Below, piece by piece: positions 24,079 to 33,354 of a stretch of 64,000 nucleotides of DNA. Source of the DNA: Flavobacterium sp. Root901 (GTDB lineage: Bacteria; Bacteroidota; Bacteroidia; Flavobacteriales; Flavobacteriaceae). The DNA is taken from NCBI RefSeq assembly GCF_001429765.1, contig NZ_LMJB01000001.1:477268-541267 (forward strand), written 5' to 3'. How positions within the stretch are numbered: the stretch's first letter is position 1; every line of letters begins with the position of its first letter. The position numbers and the translations under genes are program-made. Below the pieces are notes generated by a model. The model had not been told where the DNA came from. It saw only the letters and a list, made by a program, of their open reading frames with translations, and made no database searches.

Positions 24079-25116
24079 ATGTCACAAAATAAAAATGCCC
24101 TAATCCGCTATAAAACAATTGATAAATGTCTTCAGAATAAATACAGGCAATGGACATTAGAAGACTTAATTGAATGCTGTTCTCAGGCTCTGGAAGAATA
24201 TGAAGGCCGTCAGATTCCGATTAGCAAACGAACGATTCAGATGGATATCCAGATGATGCGCAGCGAAAAGCTTGGTTATAACGCGCCAATTGTCGTTTAC
24301 GATAAAAAATATTATAAATATGACGATGAAGATTTTTCGATTACTGATATTCCACTGACTGAAACGGATATGAATGTTTTGACCGAAACGGTTTCGATGC
24401 TGAAACAGTTTAAAGATTTCTCTTTATTTAGTGATGTGTCAGACATTTTACAGCGTCTGGAAGACAAAATCTATTCTGAAAAATCGAATACAAATCCTGT
24501 AATCTATCTCGATAAAAATGAAAATTTAAAAGGATTGCACTATTTAGACGAGATTTATCAGGCGATTATAAAAAAAGTTGTTCTTATTATTACCTACAAA
24601 TCATTTAAATCTACAGAGGAAAGTAAGTTTAATTTTCATCCTTTTATTTTAAAAGAGTTTAATAACCGATGGTTTTTAATCGGGAAGAAAAAAGCTTCGC
24701 AGCCTATTACAAATTTAGCTCTCGACAGAATTATTGGGATTGATTATGATTTTAATATTTCTTATCTGGAAGAACAATTTGATGCCGAAAATTTTTATAA
24801 AGATGTAATTGGTGTTACCGTAAATTCCGGTTTAAAGCCCCGACGTATTGAACTTTGGATCGATGCAGCAAATGCGCCTTATGTGATAACAAAACCCTTA
24901 CATCCTTCTCAGCAACTGATTGCTGAAAATGAAGATAAAAGTATTATTGTACACCTATTTATTATCCCTAATTATGAAATGGAACGGCTTTTATTGGGTT
25001 TTGGAGATTCTATTGAAATTTTACGGCCTGAAAACCTAAGAAACAGGATGAAAAAAACACTGCAAAAAGCTATTTCGAGATATGAACCTGAAAATAAAAA
25101 TGATATTACCGCATAA
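24079..25116 (+). CDS. WYL-domain transcriptional regulator
   Basis: 345 residues. An N-terminal winged-helix part (about 10-70; TLEDLIECC, SKRTIQMDIQMMRSE) is followed by a WYL domain (about 155-250). In the latter, LIITYKSF, FHPFILKEFNNRWFLIGKK and LALDRIIGI match the family pattern. A C-terminal WCX-like part (RIELWIDA, LLGFGDSIEILRPENLR) ends it. WYL regulators sense ligands, in some cases nucleic acid pieces, and can activate or repress. Copies of the palindrome just upstream also occur at the RNA repair genes, so this is the prime candidate for their regulator. Confidence 0.9.
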   Translation: MSQNKNALIRYKTIDKCLQNKYRQWTLEDLIECCSQALEEYEGRQIPISKRTIQMDIQMMRSEKLGYNAPIVVYDKKYYKYDDEDFSITDIPLTETDMNVLTETVSMLKQFKDFSLFSDVSDILQRLEDKIYSEKSNTNPVIYLDKNENLKGLHYLDEIYQAIIKKVVLIITYKSFKSTEESKFNFHPFILKEFNNRWFLIGKKKASQPITNLALDRIIGIDYDFNISYLEEQFDAENFYKDVIGVTVNSGLKPRRIELWIDAANAPYVITKPLHPSQQLIAENEDKSIIVHLFIIPNYEMERLLLGFGDSIEILRPENLRNRMKKTLQKAISRYEPENKNDITA

Positions 25117-25287
25117 TTTTTTGCAGAATTTCCAATTATAGCCAGTTTAAAAACTAAAAAAGGATTTTTACATTATCAAAAATGTTAAAATACAAAAAAA
25201 GAATAGTATATTTCCCTTTAAATAAACGACCAAATCACTCTAAATCAGTGACATTTTCTAACTAACCAAAAAATTATTAAAAAATTA

Positions 25288-25319
25288 TATGCATGCATAG
25301 TATTTTTTAATTATATTTG
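25288..25319 (+). promoter_or_regulatory. MarR-operon promoter with palindromic site
   Basis: TATATTTG (-7) at 25312-25319, and the perfect 12-bp palindrome TATGCATGCATA at 25288-25299 where the -33 element would be. This suggests autoregulation by the MarR protein. 25117-25287 shows nothing else. Confidence 0.6.
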
Positions 25320-25337
25320 AAATCGATATAGTTACCT

Positions 25338-25823
25338 ATGAAAGACAAAACAATAGATTATATTTTGAGAGCAACATGGCAGGCTGTTTCAAGAATGTAT
25401 AATGAAGAGGCTGCAAAATATGATGCTACCATGGCAACAGGATTTGCTCTTTTAAGTATGGATAAGGAAGAAGGAACTCCGTCAACCGCTTTAGGTCCGA
25501 GAATGGGCATGGAAGCAACCAGCTTAACAAGGACGTTAAAATCTATGGAAGAAAAAGGTTTAATTGTTCGCAAAAAAAATCCAAGTGACGGACGCGGGGT
25601 TTTAATTTACCTAACCGAATTTGGAAAAGAAAAAAGAGATTTATCTAAAAATACAGTTCTGAAATTTAATGAAACAGTTAGAAAGCATGTTTCTGATGAA
25701 AAACTGAAACATTTTATCGAAGTTTCTGAAATCATAAATGAATTAATTCAGGACAAAAACATATTTAATCACACGAACGCCAGCGAACTGGCGAATCAAA
25801 CAGAAAACACAGAAAATGAATAA
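25338..25823 (+). CDS. MarR family transcriptional regulator
   Basis: 161 residues with the MarR winged helix: an N-terminal dimer helix, LGPRMGMEATSLTRTLKSMEEKG as recognition region, and the wing KKNPSDGRGVLIYLTEFG. C-terminal helices complete the dimer. It is the first gene before the beta-oxidation genes (50 bp to the FadN-like gene), so it probably represses them and responds to a fatty acid or acyl-CoA; the ligand is inferred. Confidence 0.9.
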   Translation: MKDKTIDYILRATWQAVSRMYNEEAAKYDATMATGFALLSMDKEEGTPSTALGPRMGMEATSLTRTLKSMEEKGLIVRKKNPSDGRGVLIYLTEFGKEKRDLSKNTVLKFNETVRKHVSDEKLKHFIEVSEIINELIQDKNIFNHTNASELANQTENTENE

Positions 25824-25873
25824 TCTTTTTTAAAGAAAATTCAAATTCTCCTACAAACAAATAGTAACAAATT

Positions 25874-28264
25874 ATGAAACGCACAATTAAAAAAGTTGCT
25901 GTAATTGGATCCGGAATTATGGGTTCAGGTATAGCTTGTCATTTTGCTAATATTGGTGTCGAAGTTTTACTTCTTGACATTGTACCTCGCGAACTGACCG
26001 AAGCTGAAGCTAAAAAAGGATTAACACTTGAAAGTAAAGCCGTTCGTAACCGTGTAGTAAACGAGCATTTGGCGAATTCATTAAAATCGAAACCCTCTCC
26101 TATTTACAGCCAAAAATTCGCAAGCCGAATCACGACTGGAAATACAACAGATGATATGGCAAAAATTGCCAATGTAGACTGGATTATTGAAGTTGTTGTA
26201 GAACGTTTGGACATTAAAAAATTAGTTTTCGAACAAATCGACAAATTCCGTAAGCCGGGGACTTTGGTTACTTCAAACACTTCGGGTATTCCAATTCATT
26301 TTATGAGTGAAGGAAGAAGCGAAGATTTTCAACAACACTTCTGCGGAACACACTTTTTTAACCCTGCGCGTTACTTAAAATTATTCGAAATTATTCCGGG
26401 ACCAAAAACTTCAAAAGAAGTATTGGATTTCTTAACAGAATACGGATCTAAATTCTTAGGAAAAACTTCGGTTGTTGCTAAAGATACTCCGGCATTTATC
26501 GGGAACAGAATTGGTATTTACGGGATTCAGAGTTTATTCCATTTAGTTAAAGAAATGGGATTAACGATTGAAGAAGTCGACAAATTGACTGGTCCGGTAA
26601 TTGGACGTCCTAAATCGGCTACTTTCCGTACCGTTGACGTAGTTGGATTGGATACTTTGGTACATGTTGCCAATGGTATTTATGAAAACTGTCCAAACGA
26701 CGAACAGCACGAATTGTTCAAGCTTCCGGATTTCATCAACAAAATGATGGAAAATAACTGGTTAGGTTCTAAAACCGGTCAGGGCTTTTATAAAAAAGTA
26801 GATAAAGACATTCTTTCTTTAGACTTAGATACATTAGAATACCGCGCTGCAAAAAAAGCAAATTTTGCAACATTGGAATTAACTAAAACTATCGATAAAC
26901 CAATTAATCGTTTTAAAGTTTTAGTAAAAGGAACAGACAAAGCGGGAGAATTCTACAGAAAAAGTTTCGCCGGAATGTTTGCTTACGTTTCAAACAGAAT
27001 TCCTGAAATCTCAGACGAATTATACAAAATTGACGATGCTATGAAAGCTGGTTTTGGATGGGAAAATGGACCATTCGAAATCTGGGATGCCATCGGCGTT
27101 GCTAAAGGAATCGAAATCATGAAAGCAGAAGGTTTAGAGCCTGCTGCATGGGTAAACGAAATGTTAGCTTCCGGAAGCGAAAGTTTCTACACTGTAAAAG
27201 AAGGCGCTACTTATTTCTATGATATCCCTTCAAAATCTCAGACTAAAGTTCCGGGACAAGATTCATTTATTATTCTGAACAACATTCGCGAAAGCAAAAA
27301 AGTTTGGAGCAACAGTGGTGCAATTATACAGGATTTAGGAGACGGAATCTTAAACTTAGAATTCCAGTCTAAAATGAATACAATTGGCGGCGACGTTCTT
27401 CAGGCCATCAATAAAGCAATTGACTTATCGGAAAAAGAATATCAAGGTTTAGTTATTGGAAATCAGGCAGCGAATTTCTCTGTTGGTGCCAATATCGGAA
27501 TGATATTCATGATGGCGGTTGAGCAGGAATACGACGAATTGAACATGGCAATTAAATTGTTCCAGGACACGATGATGCGCGTTCGTTATTCTTCAATTCC
27601 GGTTGTAGTTGCGCCTCACGGAATGACTTTTGGCGGTGGATGCGAAATGAGTTTACACGCTGATAAAGTGGTTGCTGCTGCAGAAACGTACATGGGATTA
27701 GTTGAATTTGGAGTTGGCGTAATTCCAGGTGGTGGTGGTTCTAAAGAATTGACTTTAAGAGCTTCAGACTTATTCCGTAAAAACGATGTGGAGCTGAATG
27801 TTCTTCAGGAATATTTCTTAACTATCGCTATGGCTAAAGTTTCGACTTCTGGTTATGAAGCTTTTGACACAGGATTATTACAACACGGAAAAGATATTAT
27901 CGTAGTAAACAAAGACCGTCAGATTGCGGAAGCCAAAAAACATGCATTGTTAATGGCAGAAGCGGGTTATACACAGCCAATTAGAAGAACTGATATTAAA
28001 GTTTTAGGAAAACAAGCTTTAGGTATGTTCTTAGTTGGAACGGATCAGATGGAAGCTGGAAAATACATTTCTGAACACGATAAGAAAATCGCTAACAAAC
28101 TGGCTTACGTAATGGCTGGTGGTGATTTATCTGAATCGACTTTAGTTTCTGAACAGTATTTATTAGATATCGAACGTGAAGCTTTCTTGAGTTTATGTAC
28201 AGAGCGTAAGACTTTAGAAAGAATTCAATACATGTTGACAAAAGGAAAACCTTTGAGAAACTAG
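25874..28264 (+). CDS. fadN: 3-hydroxyacyl-CoA dehydrogenase/enoyl-CoA hydratase fusion (FadN-like)
   Basis: 796 residues. Dehydrogenase part first: NAD-binding VAVIGSGIMGSGIA (8-21), ETHFFNP-type GTHFFNPARYLKL, and AFIGNRIG. A second dehydrogenase C-terminal domain follows, then a crotonase-type hydratase at about 500-700 (FSVGANIGMI, FGGGCEMSLHAD, FGVGVIPGGGG). This domain order and length match Bacillus FadN rather than FadB, where the hydratase comes first. It performs two steps of beta-oxidation in the cytoplasm. FadA- and FadE-like genes follow, as in the fadNAE operon. Confidence 0.92.
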   Translation: MKRTIKKVAVIGSGIMGSGIACHFANIGVEVLLLDIVPRELTEAEAKKGLTLESKAVRNRVVNEHLANSLKSKPSPIYSQKFASRITTGNTTDDMAKIANVDWIIEVVVERLDIKKLVFEQIDKFRKPGTLVTSNTSGIPIHFMSEGRSEDFQQHFCGTHFFNPARYLKLFEIIPGPKTSKEVLDFLTEYGSKFLGKTSVVAKDTPAFIGNRIGIYGIQSLFHLVKEMGLTIEEVDKLTGPVIGRPKSATFRTVDVVGLDTLVHVANGIYENCPNDEQHELFKLPDFINKMMENNWLGSKTGQGFYKKVDKDILSLDLDTLEYRAAKKANFATLELTKTIDKPINRFKVLVKGTDKAGEFYRKSFAGMFAYVSNRIPEISDELYKIDDAMKAGFGWENGPFEIWDAIGVAKGIEIMKAEGLEPAAWVNEMLASGSESFYTVKEGATYFYDIPSKSQTKVPGQDSFIILNNIRESKKVWSNSGAIIQDLGDGILNLEFQSKMNTIGGDVLQAINKAIDLSEKEYQGLVIGNQAANFSVGANIGMIFMMAVEQEYDELNMAIKLFQDTMMRVRYSSIPVVVAPHGMTFGGGCEMSLHADKVVAAAETYMGLVEFGVGVIPGGGGSKELTLRASDLFRKNDVELNVLQEYFLTIAMAKVSTSGYEAFDTGLLQHGKDIIVVNKDRQIAEAKKHALLMAEAGYTQPIRRTDIKVLGKQALGMFLVGTDQMEAGKYISEHDKKIANKLAYVMAGGDLSESTLVSEQYLLDIEREAFLSLCTERKTLERIQYMLTKGKPLRN

Positions 28265-28276
28265 TATCAAGTAATA

Positions 28277-28686
28277 AGAATTAAGTATTAAGAAATGCAT
28301 CAGTTTGAAAAATTGAAAATTTGGCAGAAAGCAATGGACATTGCAGTTCATGTTTATGAAATCTCTGCATTGCTCCCAAATGATGAAAAATTCAATTTAA
28401 TTCATCAAATTAAAAAATGTGCTGTTTCTATTCCTTCAAATATTGCCGAAGGATCTGGAAGAAATTCTGATAAAGAATTTATGCACTTTTTAGGAATTGC
28501 AAATGGCTCAACTTTTGAATTAATAACACAATTAATACTTGCAAAAAGACTTAAACTTGTTAGTGAAGATTTAATTCAACCAACTATTAATCAATTAGTA
28601 GAGGTTTCAAATATGAATTTTTCTTTTCAACGATCATTAAAAGATAAAATCAACAAAACAATTGGAAAATCTTAATACTTAATTCT
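28277..28686. mobile_element. four-helix-bundle cassette in a perfect 16-bp inverted repeat
   Basis: AGAATTAAGTATTAAG at 28277-28292 is the exact reverse complement of 28671-28686. The repeats enclose a single small ORF and lie between two beta-oxidation genes that are normally adjacent. No transposase inside. It looks like a small inserted unit; a terminator or stem role for the right arm is also possible. Confidence 0.5.
28295..28675 (+). CDS. four-helix-bundle protein (S23/IVP-like)
   Basis: 126 residues. FEKLKIWQKAMDIAVHVYE, PNDEKFNLIHQIKKCAVSIPSNIAEGSGR and the helices after it are the hallmark of the four-helix-bundle family first seen in 23S rRNA intervening sequences; retroelement accessory protein Avd shares the fold. 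Function unknown; possibly nucleic-acid binding. Here it interrupts the fad operon and its stop codon lies in the right repeat arm. No rRNA or diversity-generating retroelement is nearby. Confidence 0.88.
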   Translation: MHQFEKLKIWQKAMDIAVHVYEISALLPNDEKFNLIHQIKKCAVSIPSNIAEGSGRNSDKEFMHFLGIANGSTFELITQLILAKRLKLVSEDLIQPTINQLVEVSNMNFSFQRSLKDKINKTIGKS

Positions 28687-28707
28687 CCAATCTTAATACA
28701 ATCATTT

Positions 28708-29889
28708 ATGAAAACAGCATATATAGTTAAAGCTTACCGTACAGCGGTAGGAAAAGCACCAAAGGGGGTTTTTAGATTTAAAAGACCTGATGAATTAGCT
28801 GCAGAAACCATTCAGTTTATGATGGATGAACTGCCTGATTTTGACAAAAAACGCATTGACGACGTTATGGTTGGAAATGCCATGCCGGAAGCAGAACAAG
28901 GACTTAACGTTGGTCGTTTAATCTCTCTTATGGGATTAAAAGTTGAAGACGTTCCCGGAGTTACCGTAAATCGTTATTGTGCATCAGGATTAGAAACTAT
29001 CGGAATGGCGACTGCTAAAATCCAGTCTGGAATGGCAGATTGTATCATTGCCGGTGGTGCAGAAAGTATGAGTTATATTCCGATGGGAGGTTACAAACCA
29101 ACTCCGGATTATAAAGTCGCTGCCGCAGGTCACGAAGATTACTATTGGGGAATGGGTCTTACTGCCGAAGCGGTTGCGAAACAATATAATGTTTCAAGAC
29201 AGGATCAGGACGAGTTTGCTTATAACTCTCACATGAAAGCTTTGAAAGCGCAAGCAGAAGGAAAATTTGACAAACAAATTGTTCCAATTACGGTTGAGCA
29301 GACTTTCATCAATGAAAATGGTAAAAAAGAAACCAAATCATACGTTGTTAATAAAGACGAAGGACCAAGAGCCGGAACTTCTATTGAGGCTCTGGCAGGT
29401 TTAAAACCGGTTTTTGCTGCTGACGGTAGTGTAACTGCTGGTAACTCTTCTCAAATGAGCGACGGAGCTGCATTCGTTTTAATCATGAGTGAAGACATGG
29501 TAAAAGAATTAAATCTTGAGCCAATCGCACGTTTGGTAAACTTTGCTTCTTCTGGAGTTGAACCAAGAATTATGGGTATCGGTCCGGTAAAAGCAATTCC
29601 GAAAGCGTTGAAACAAGCAGGTTTAACATTAAACGATATTGAACTAATTGAGTTGAACGAAGCATTTGCTTCACAGGCTTTAGCGGTTACTCGCGAATTA
29701 GGTTTAAACCCAGATATCGTAAACGTAAACGGTGGTGCAATTTCGTTAGGGCACCCTCTGGGATGTACCGGAGCTAAGCTTTCTGTTCAGTTATTTGATG
29801 AAATGAAACGCAGAGGTAATAAGTACGGAATTGTGTCTATGTGTGTGGGTACTGGACAAGGAAGTGCTGGAATCTACGAAGTATTATAA
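28708..29889 (+). CDS. fadA: acetyl-CoA acyltransferase (thiolase, FadA-like)
   Basis: 393 residues. Thiolase motifs: active-site Cys in VNRYCASGLETIGMA, GGAESMS, NEAFASQA (His-type motif II region), GGAISLGHPLGCTGA, and CVGTGQGSAGI with the second Cys. Catalyses the final thiolytic cleavage of 3-ketoacyl-CoA to acetyl-CoA in beta-oxidation. Third metabolic step of the operon; the four-helix-bundle insert lies just before it. Confidence 0.93.
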   Translation: MKTAYIVKAYRTAVGKAPKGVFRFKRPDELAAETIQFMMDELPDFDKKRIDDVMVGNAMPEAEQGLNVGRLISLMGLKVEDVPGVTVNRYCASGLETIGMATAKIQSGMADCIIAGGAESMSYIPMGGYKPTPDYKVAAAGHEDYYWGMGLTAEAVAKQYNVSRQDQDEFAYNSHMKALKAQAEGKFDKQIVPITVEQTFINENGKKETKSYVVNKDEGPRAGTSIEALAGLKPVFAADGSVTAGNSSQMSDGAAFVLIMSEDMVKELNLEPIARLVNFASSGVEPRIMGIGPVKAIPKALKQAGLTLNDIELIELNEAFASQALAVTRELGLNPDIVNVNGGAISLGHPLGCTGAKLSVQLFDEMKRRGNKYGIVSMCVGTGQGSAGIYEVL

Positions 29890-29912
29890 AAAAAGTATTC
29901 TCTCCTGTTTGT

Positions 29913-30005
29913 CATTTCGACGAAGGAGAAATCTCCACAAGTAACTCGACAAGATTGAAATACTATGTGGATAATCGTGGCGGAGATTTCTCCTTCGTCG
30001 AAATG
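29913..30005. repeat. perfect 24-bp inverted repeat (REP-like) inside the fad operon
   Basis: CATTTCGACGAAGGAGAA plus six bases (29913-29936) recurs exactly in reverse complement at 29982-30005. Related sequence lies at 6124-6151. It fills most of the gap between the fadA- and fadE-like genes. Confidence 0.88.
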
Positions 30006-30044
30006 GCAAGATTGGACAAAAACAAAATATAAAAAAACATAATC

Positions 30045-31850
30045 ATGGCAGATACTATCGAAAAAAACGTGACTCGTGGTGGTCAGTTTTTAGTAAAAGA
30101 AACAAAATGCGAAGACATCTTCACACCAGAAGATTTTTCAGAAGAGCAGTTAATGATGCGTGACTCTGTAAAAGAGTTCGTTGACAAAGAATTATGGGCG
30201 CATAAAGATCGTTTTGAGAAAAAAGATTATGCGTATACAGAAGCTTCTATGCGTAAAGCTGGAGAATTGGGACTTCTTGGAGTTGCGGTTCCAGAAGAAT
30301 ACGGCGGATTAGGAATGGGATTCGTATCAACAATGTTGGTTTGCGACTATATTTCCGGAGCAACTGGTTCTTTCTCTACTGCTTTTGGAGCGCATACAGG
30401 AATCGGCACAATGCCAATTACACTTTACGGATCTGAAGAACAAAAGAAAAAATACGTTCCGAAATTGGCTTCTGGAGAATGGTTTGGAGCTTATTGTTTA
30501 ACGGAGCCAGGTGCAGGATCTGACGCTAACTCAGGAAAAACAAAAGCAGTTTTATCTGAAGACGGAACGCATTATTTAATTACAGGGCAGAAAATGTGGA
30601 TTTCGAATGCAGGTTTCTGCAGCTTATTCATTGTTTTTGCTCGTATTGGTGATGATAAAAATATTACAGGTTTCATCGTAGAAAACGATCCGTCAAACGG
30701 AATTTCTATGAATGAAGAAGAGCATAAATTAGGAATCCGTGCTTCTTCTACTCGTCAGGTTTTCTTCAACGAAACAAAAGTTCCGGTTGAAAATATGCTG
30801 TCTGAAAGAGGAAACGGTTTCAAAATCGCTATGAATGCGCTTAATGTTGGTCGTATTAAATTAGCGGCAGCTTGTTTAGATGCACAAAGAAGAGTGACTT
30901 CTGGCGCTGTAAAATATGCTAACGAAAGAATCCAGTTCAACACTTCTATTTCATCTTTTGGAGCGATCCGTTCTAAATTAGCTGAAATGGCAACTAGTGC
31001 TTACGCTGGAGAAAGTGCTTCTTACCGTGCTGCAAAAGATATCGAAGACAGAATCGCTGCCCGCGAGGCAGAAGGAACTTCTCATCAGGAAGCAGAATTG
31101 AAAGGTGTTGAAGAATACGCTATAGAATGTTCTATCTTAAAAGTTGCTGTTTCTGAGGATGTTCAAAACTGTTCTGACGAAGGAATTCAGGTTTTTGGAG
31201 GAATGGGATTCTCTGAAGACACTCCAATGGAAAGTGCCTGGAGAGATGCCCGTATCGCACGTATTTATGAAGGTACAAACGAAATCAACAGAATGCTTTC
31301 TGTAGGTATGCTGATCAAAAAAGCAATGAAAGGTCACGTTGATTTACTTGGACCAGCGATGAAAGTTCAGGAAGAATTAATGGGAATTCCATCTTTTGAT
31401 ACTCCGGATTTCTCTGAATTATTTGCAGAAGAAAAAGTAATCGTGGCTAACCTGAAAAAAGTTTTCTTAATGGTTGCCGGAAGTGCCGTTCAAAAATATG
31501 GTCCTGAATTAGATTCTCACCAACAATTATTGATGGCTGCTGCCGATATCTTAATCGAAATCTATATGGCAGAAAGTACAATTCTGAGAACTGAAAAATT
31601 AGCAAAATCTCAAGGTGTAGACAAAGTTCAAGAGCAAATCGCAATGGCAAAATTATACTTGTACAAAGCGGTAGATATCGTAAACTTAAGAGGAAAAGAA
31701 GGAATCGCTTCTTTCGCTGAAGGAGACGAACAGCGTATGATGTTAATGGGATTAAAACGTTTTACAAAATACACGAACCTGCCAAATGTTGTGGCATTGA
31801 GAGAAAAAATCGCAGAAAAATTAGTTGCAGAAAATTCATACTGTTTCTAA
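30045..31850 (+). CDS. fadE: acyl-CoA dehydrogenase (FadE-like)
   Basis: 601 residues. Acyl-CoA dehydrogenase domains: N-terminal helices, then AYCLTEPGAGSDA and MWISNAGF (FAD-binding middle domain). The C-terminal helical domain has QVFGGMGFSEDTPMESAWRDAR and IYEGTNEI, the catalytic-base region. A further 180-residue helical extension makes it longer than classical 380-residue enzymes, as in Bacillus FadE (about 594). It introduces the first double bond in beta-oxidation and passes electrons to an ETF. Last gene of the operon. Confidence 0.92.
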   Translation: MADTIEKNVTRGGQFLVKETKCEDIFTPEDFSEEQLMMRDSVKEFVDKELWAHKDRFEKKDYAYTEASMRKAGELGLLGVAVPEEYGGLGMGFVSTMLVCDYISGATGSFSTAFGAHTGIGTMPITLYGSEEQKKKYVPKLASGEWFGAYCLTEPGAGSDANSGKTKAVLSEDGTHYLITGQKMWISNAGFCSLFIVFARIGDDKNITGFIVENDPSNGISMNEEEHKLGIRASSTRQVFFNETKVPVENMLSERGNGFKIAMNALNVGRIKLAAACLDAQRRVTSGAVKYANERIQFNTSISSFGAIRSKLAEMATSAYAGESASYRAAKDIEDRIAAREAEGTSHQEAELKGVEEYAIECSILKVAVSEDVQNCSDEGIQVFGGMGFSEDTPMESAWRDARIARIYEGTNEINRMLSVGMLIKKAMKGHVDLLGPAMKVQEELMGIPSFDTPDFSELFAEEKVIVANLKKVFLMVAGSAVQKYGPELDSHQQLLMAAADILIEIYMAESTILRTEKLAKSQGVDKVQEQIAMAKLYLYKAVDIVNLRGKEGIASFAEGDEQRMMLMGLKRFTKYTNLPNVVALREKIAEKLVAENSYCF

Positions 31851-31882
31851 TTCAAAAATAGTTTTTAGCTTTTAATTTGTTT

Positions 31883-31920
31883 AAACCCGCACAAGTCCGA
31901 AACTGTGCGGGTTTATTTTT
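31883..31920 (+). terminator. terminator of the fad operon
   Basis: Stem AAACCCGCACA/TGTGCGGGTTT followed by ATTTTTTTG. Confidence 0.9.
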
Positions 31921-31974
31921 TTGTTTTTTGAATCATATAAGTTATATAAGTTCATTTAAAAAGAATGTGTTTTT

Positions 31975-32032
31975 GTAGAGACGCACATCAGTGCGTCTAA
32001 CATAACGTAGACGCACTGCTGTGCGTCTCTAC
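31975..32032. repeat. 24-bp inverted repeat, one mismatch
   Basis: GTAGAGACGCACATCAGTGC and four more bases (31975-31998) against 32009-32032 in reverse complement, 23 of 24. A dispersed-type palindrome; 32033-32195 holds only the leader of the GH18 gene. Confidence 0.85.
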
Positions 32033-32195
32033 GGAAAAATACTATTAAGTCCAGTCTAAAATCAACTTATATTATTTATGGTTTACCCCCATTTCACAAA
32101 TCTTTATTAAAATTGCGGTTATGTTACAGGATTAATGGCAAAATTTAGATTCTAATGTTTTATATTTAGCGTTTTAAATCTTCAACAAACATAAA

Positions 32196-33290
32196 ATGAA
32201 AAAAATTAGCCTAATTACCTTTTTATTTATCTGCCTTATTTCTACAAACATTTTTGCGCAGAAGAATAAAAAATTAGATATCATCGCATATTATACTGGT
32301 GATTCTAACCTGATAAACGAATATGAAGTAAGTAAACTGAATCAGATTATTTTTAGTTTCTGCCACTTAAAAGATGGAAAACTAAGCGTAGATTCTACTA
32401 AAGATTCTCTTACTATAAAAAATTTAGTTTCCCTAAAAACAAAAAATCCACAATTAAAAATAGTTCTTTCTCTGGGCGGCTGGGGCGGCTGCGAACCTTG
32501 TTCTAATGCTTTTTCAACAGCTGAAGGAAGATTAAAATTTGCCAAATCGGTAAAAGAAGTAAGTAACTATTTTAAAGTTGACGGTTTAGATCTTGACTGG
32601 GAATATCCAGCAATTGAAGGACTTCCGGGACATTTATATCAACCGGCAGACAAACCTAATTTCACTGAATTAATCAAAATATTACGATCGACTTTAGGTA
32701 AAAAATATGAATTAAGTTTTGCCGCAGGAGGTTTTCAAAAATATCTTGATGAATCTATTGACTGGAAAGCTGTAGCACCGCTGGTTAACCGCATCAATAT
32801 TATGAGTTATGATTTAGTAAATGGATATTCTAAAGTTACCGGACATCATACACCATTGTACAGTACAAATCCAAAAGAAGAGTCTACAGACAGAGCGGTT
32901 ACATTTTTATTAAATCAGGGAGTTCCTGCTGAAAAATTAATTATTGGAGGTGCATTTTATTCCAGAACATGGAAAAATGTTGAGAATGTAAATAACGGTC
33001 TTTATCAGTCCGGAGAACATATTCAGGGTGTTGATTTTAAAAACTTTGCGGCAACTTATACTGAAGCTAACGGCTGGAAATATTTCTACGATGAAAAAGC
33101 ACAGGCACCATATTGGTATAATGCTCAGACTAAAACATTTGCTACATCTGACGATCTTAAATCAATAAAAGCAAAAACAGAATATGTTAAGTCTAAAAAA
33201 CTGGGCGGAATCATGTTTTGGGAATTAACATTAGACAGTTTCCGTGATGGAATGGTAAACGCAATTTATAAAGTTAAAACAGCAAAATAA
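32196..33290 (+). CDS. glycoside hydrolase family 18 (chitinase-like), secreted
   Basis: 364 residues, signal peptide ending SISTNIFAQ-like (ISTNIFAQ, residues 15-22). GH18 motifs: LSLGGWGG (substrate strand) and VDGLDLDWEYP, with Asp132, Asp134 and catalytic Glu136. Later MSYDLVNGY and GGIMFWELTLD complete the barrel. It should cleave beta-1,4-linked GlcNAc polymers in the periplasm or outside the cell. There is no T9SS C-terminal domain and no carbohydrate-binding module. It stands alone, with terminators on both sides. Confidence 0.92.
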   Translation: MKKISLITFLFICLISTNIFAQKNKKLDIIAYYTGDSNLINEYEVSKLNQIIFSFCHLKDGKLSVDSTKDSLTIKNLVSLKTKNPQLKIVLSLGGWGGCEPCSNAFSTAEGRLKFAKSVKEVSNYFKVDGLDLDWEYPAIEGLPGHLYQPADKPNFTELIKILRSTLGKKYELSFAAGGFQKYLDESIDWKAVAPLVNRINIMSYDLVNGYSKVTGHHTPLYSTNPKEESTDRAVTFLLNQGVPAEKLIIGGAFYSRTWKNVENVNNGLYQSGEHIQGVDFKNFAATYTEANGWKYFYDEKAQAPYWYNAQTKTFATSDDLKSIKAKTEYVKSKKLGGIMFWELTLDSFRDGMVNAIYKVKTAK

Positions 33291-33306
33291 TTTTAATTAA
33301 ACAAAC

Positions 33307-33343
33307 AAAAAACGGCAGTTACCTCAAATAACTGCCGTTTTTG
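33307..33343. terminator. bidirectional terminator
   Basis: Stem AAAACGGCAGTTA/TAACTGCCGTTTT between the convergent GH18 gene and the secreted protein gene at 33355. Confidence 0.9.
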
Positions 33344-33354
33344 TTTTATGAAAT

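Noticed and set aside
28295..28675. Diversity-generating retroelement accessory gene (Avd)
   Set aside because: No reverse transcriptase or template/variable repeat pair nearby; sequence fits the general four-helix-bundle family.
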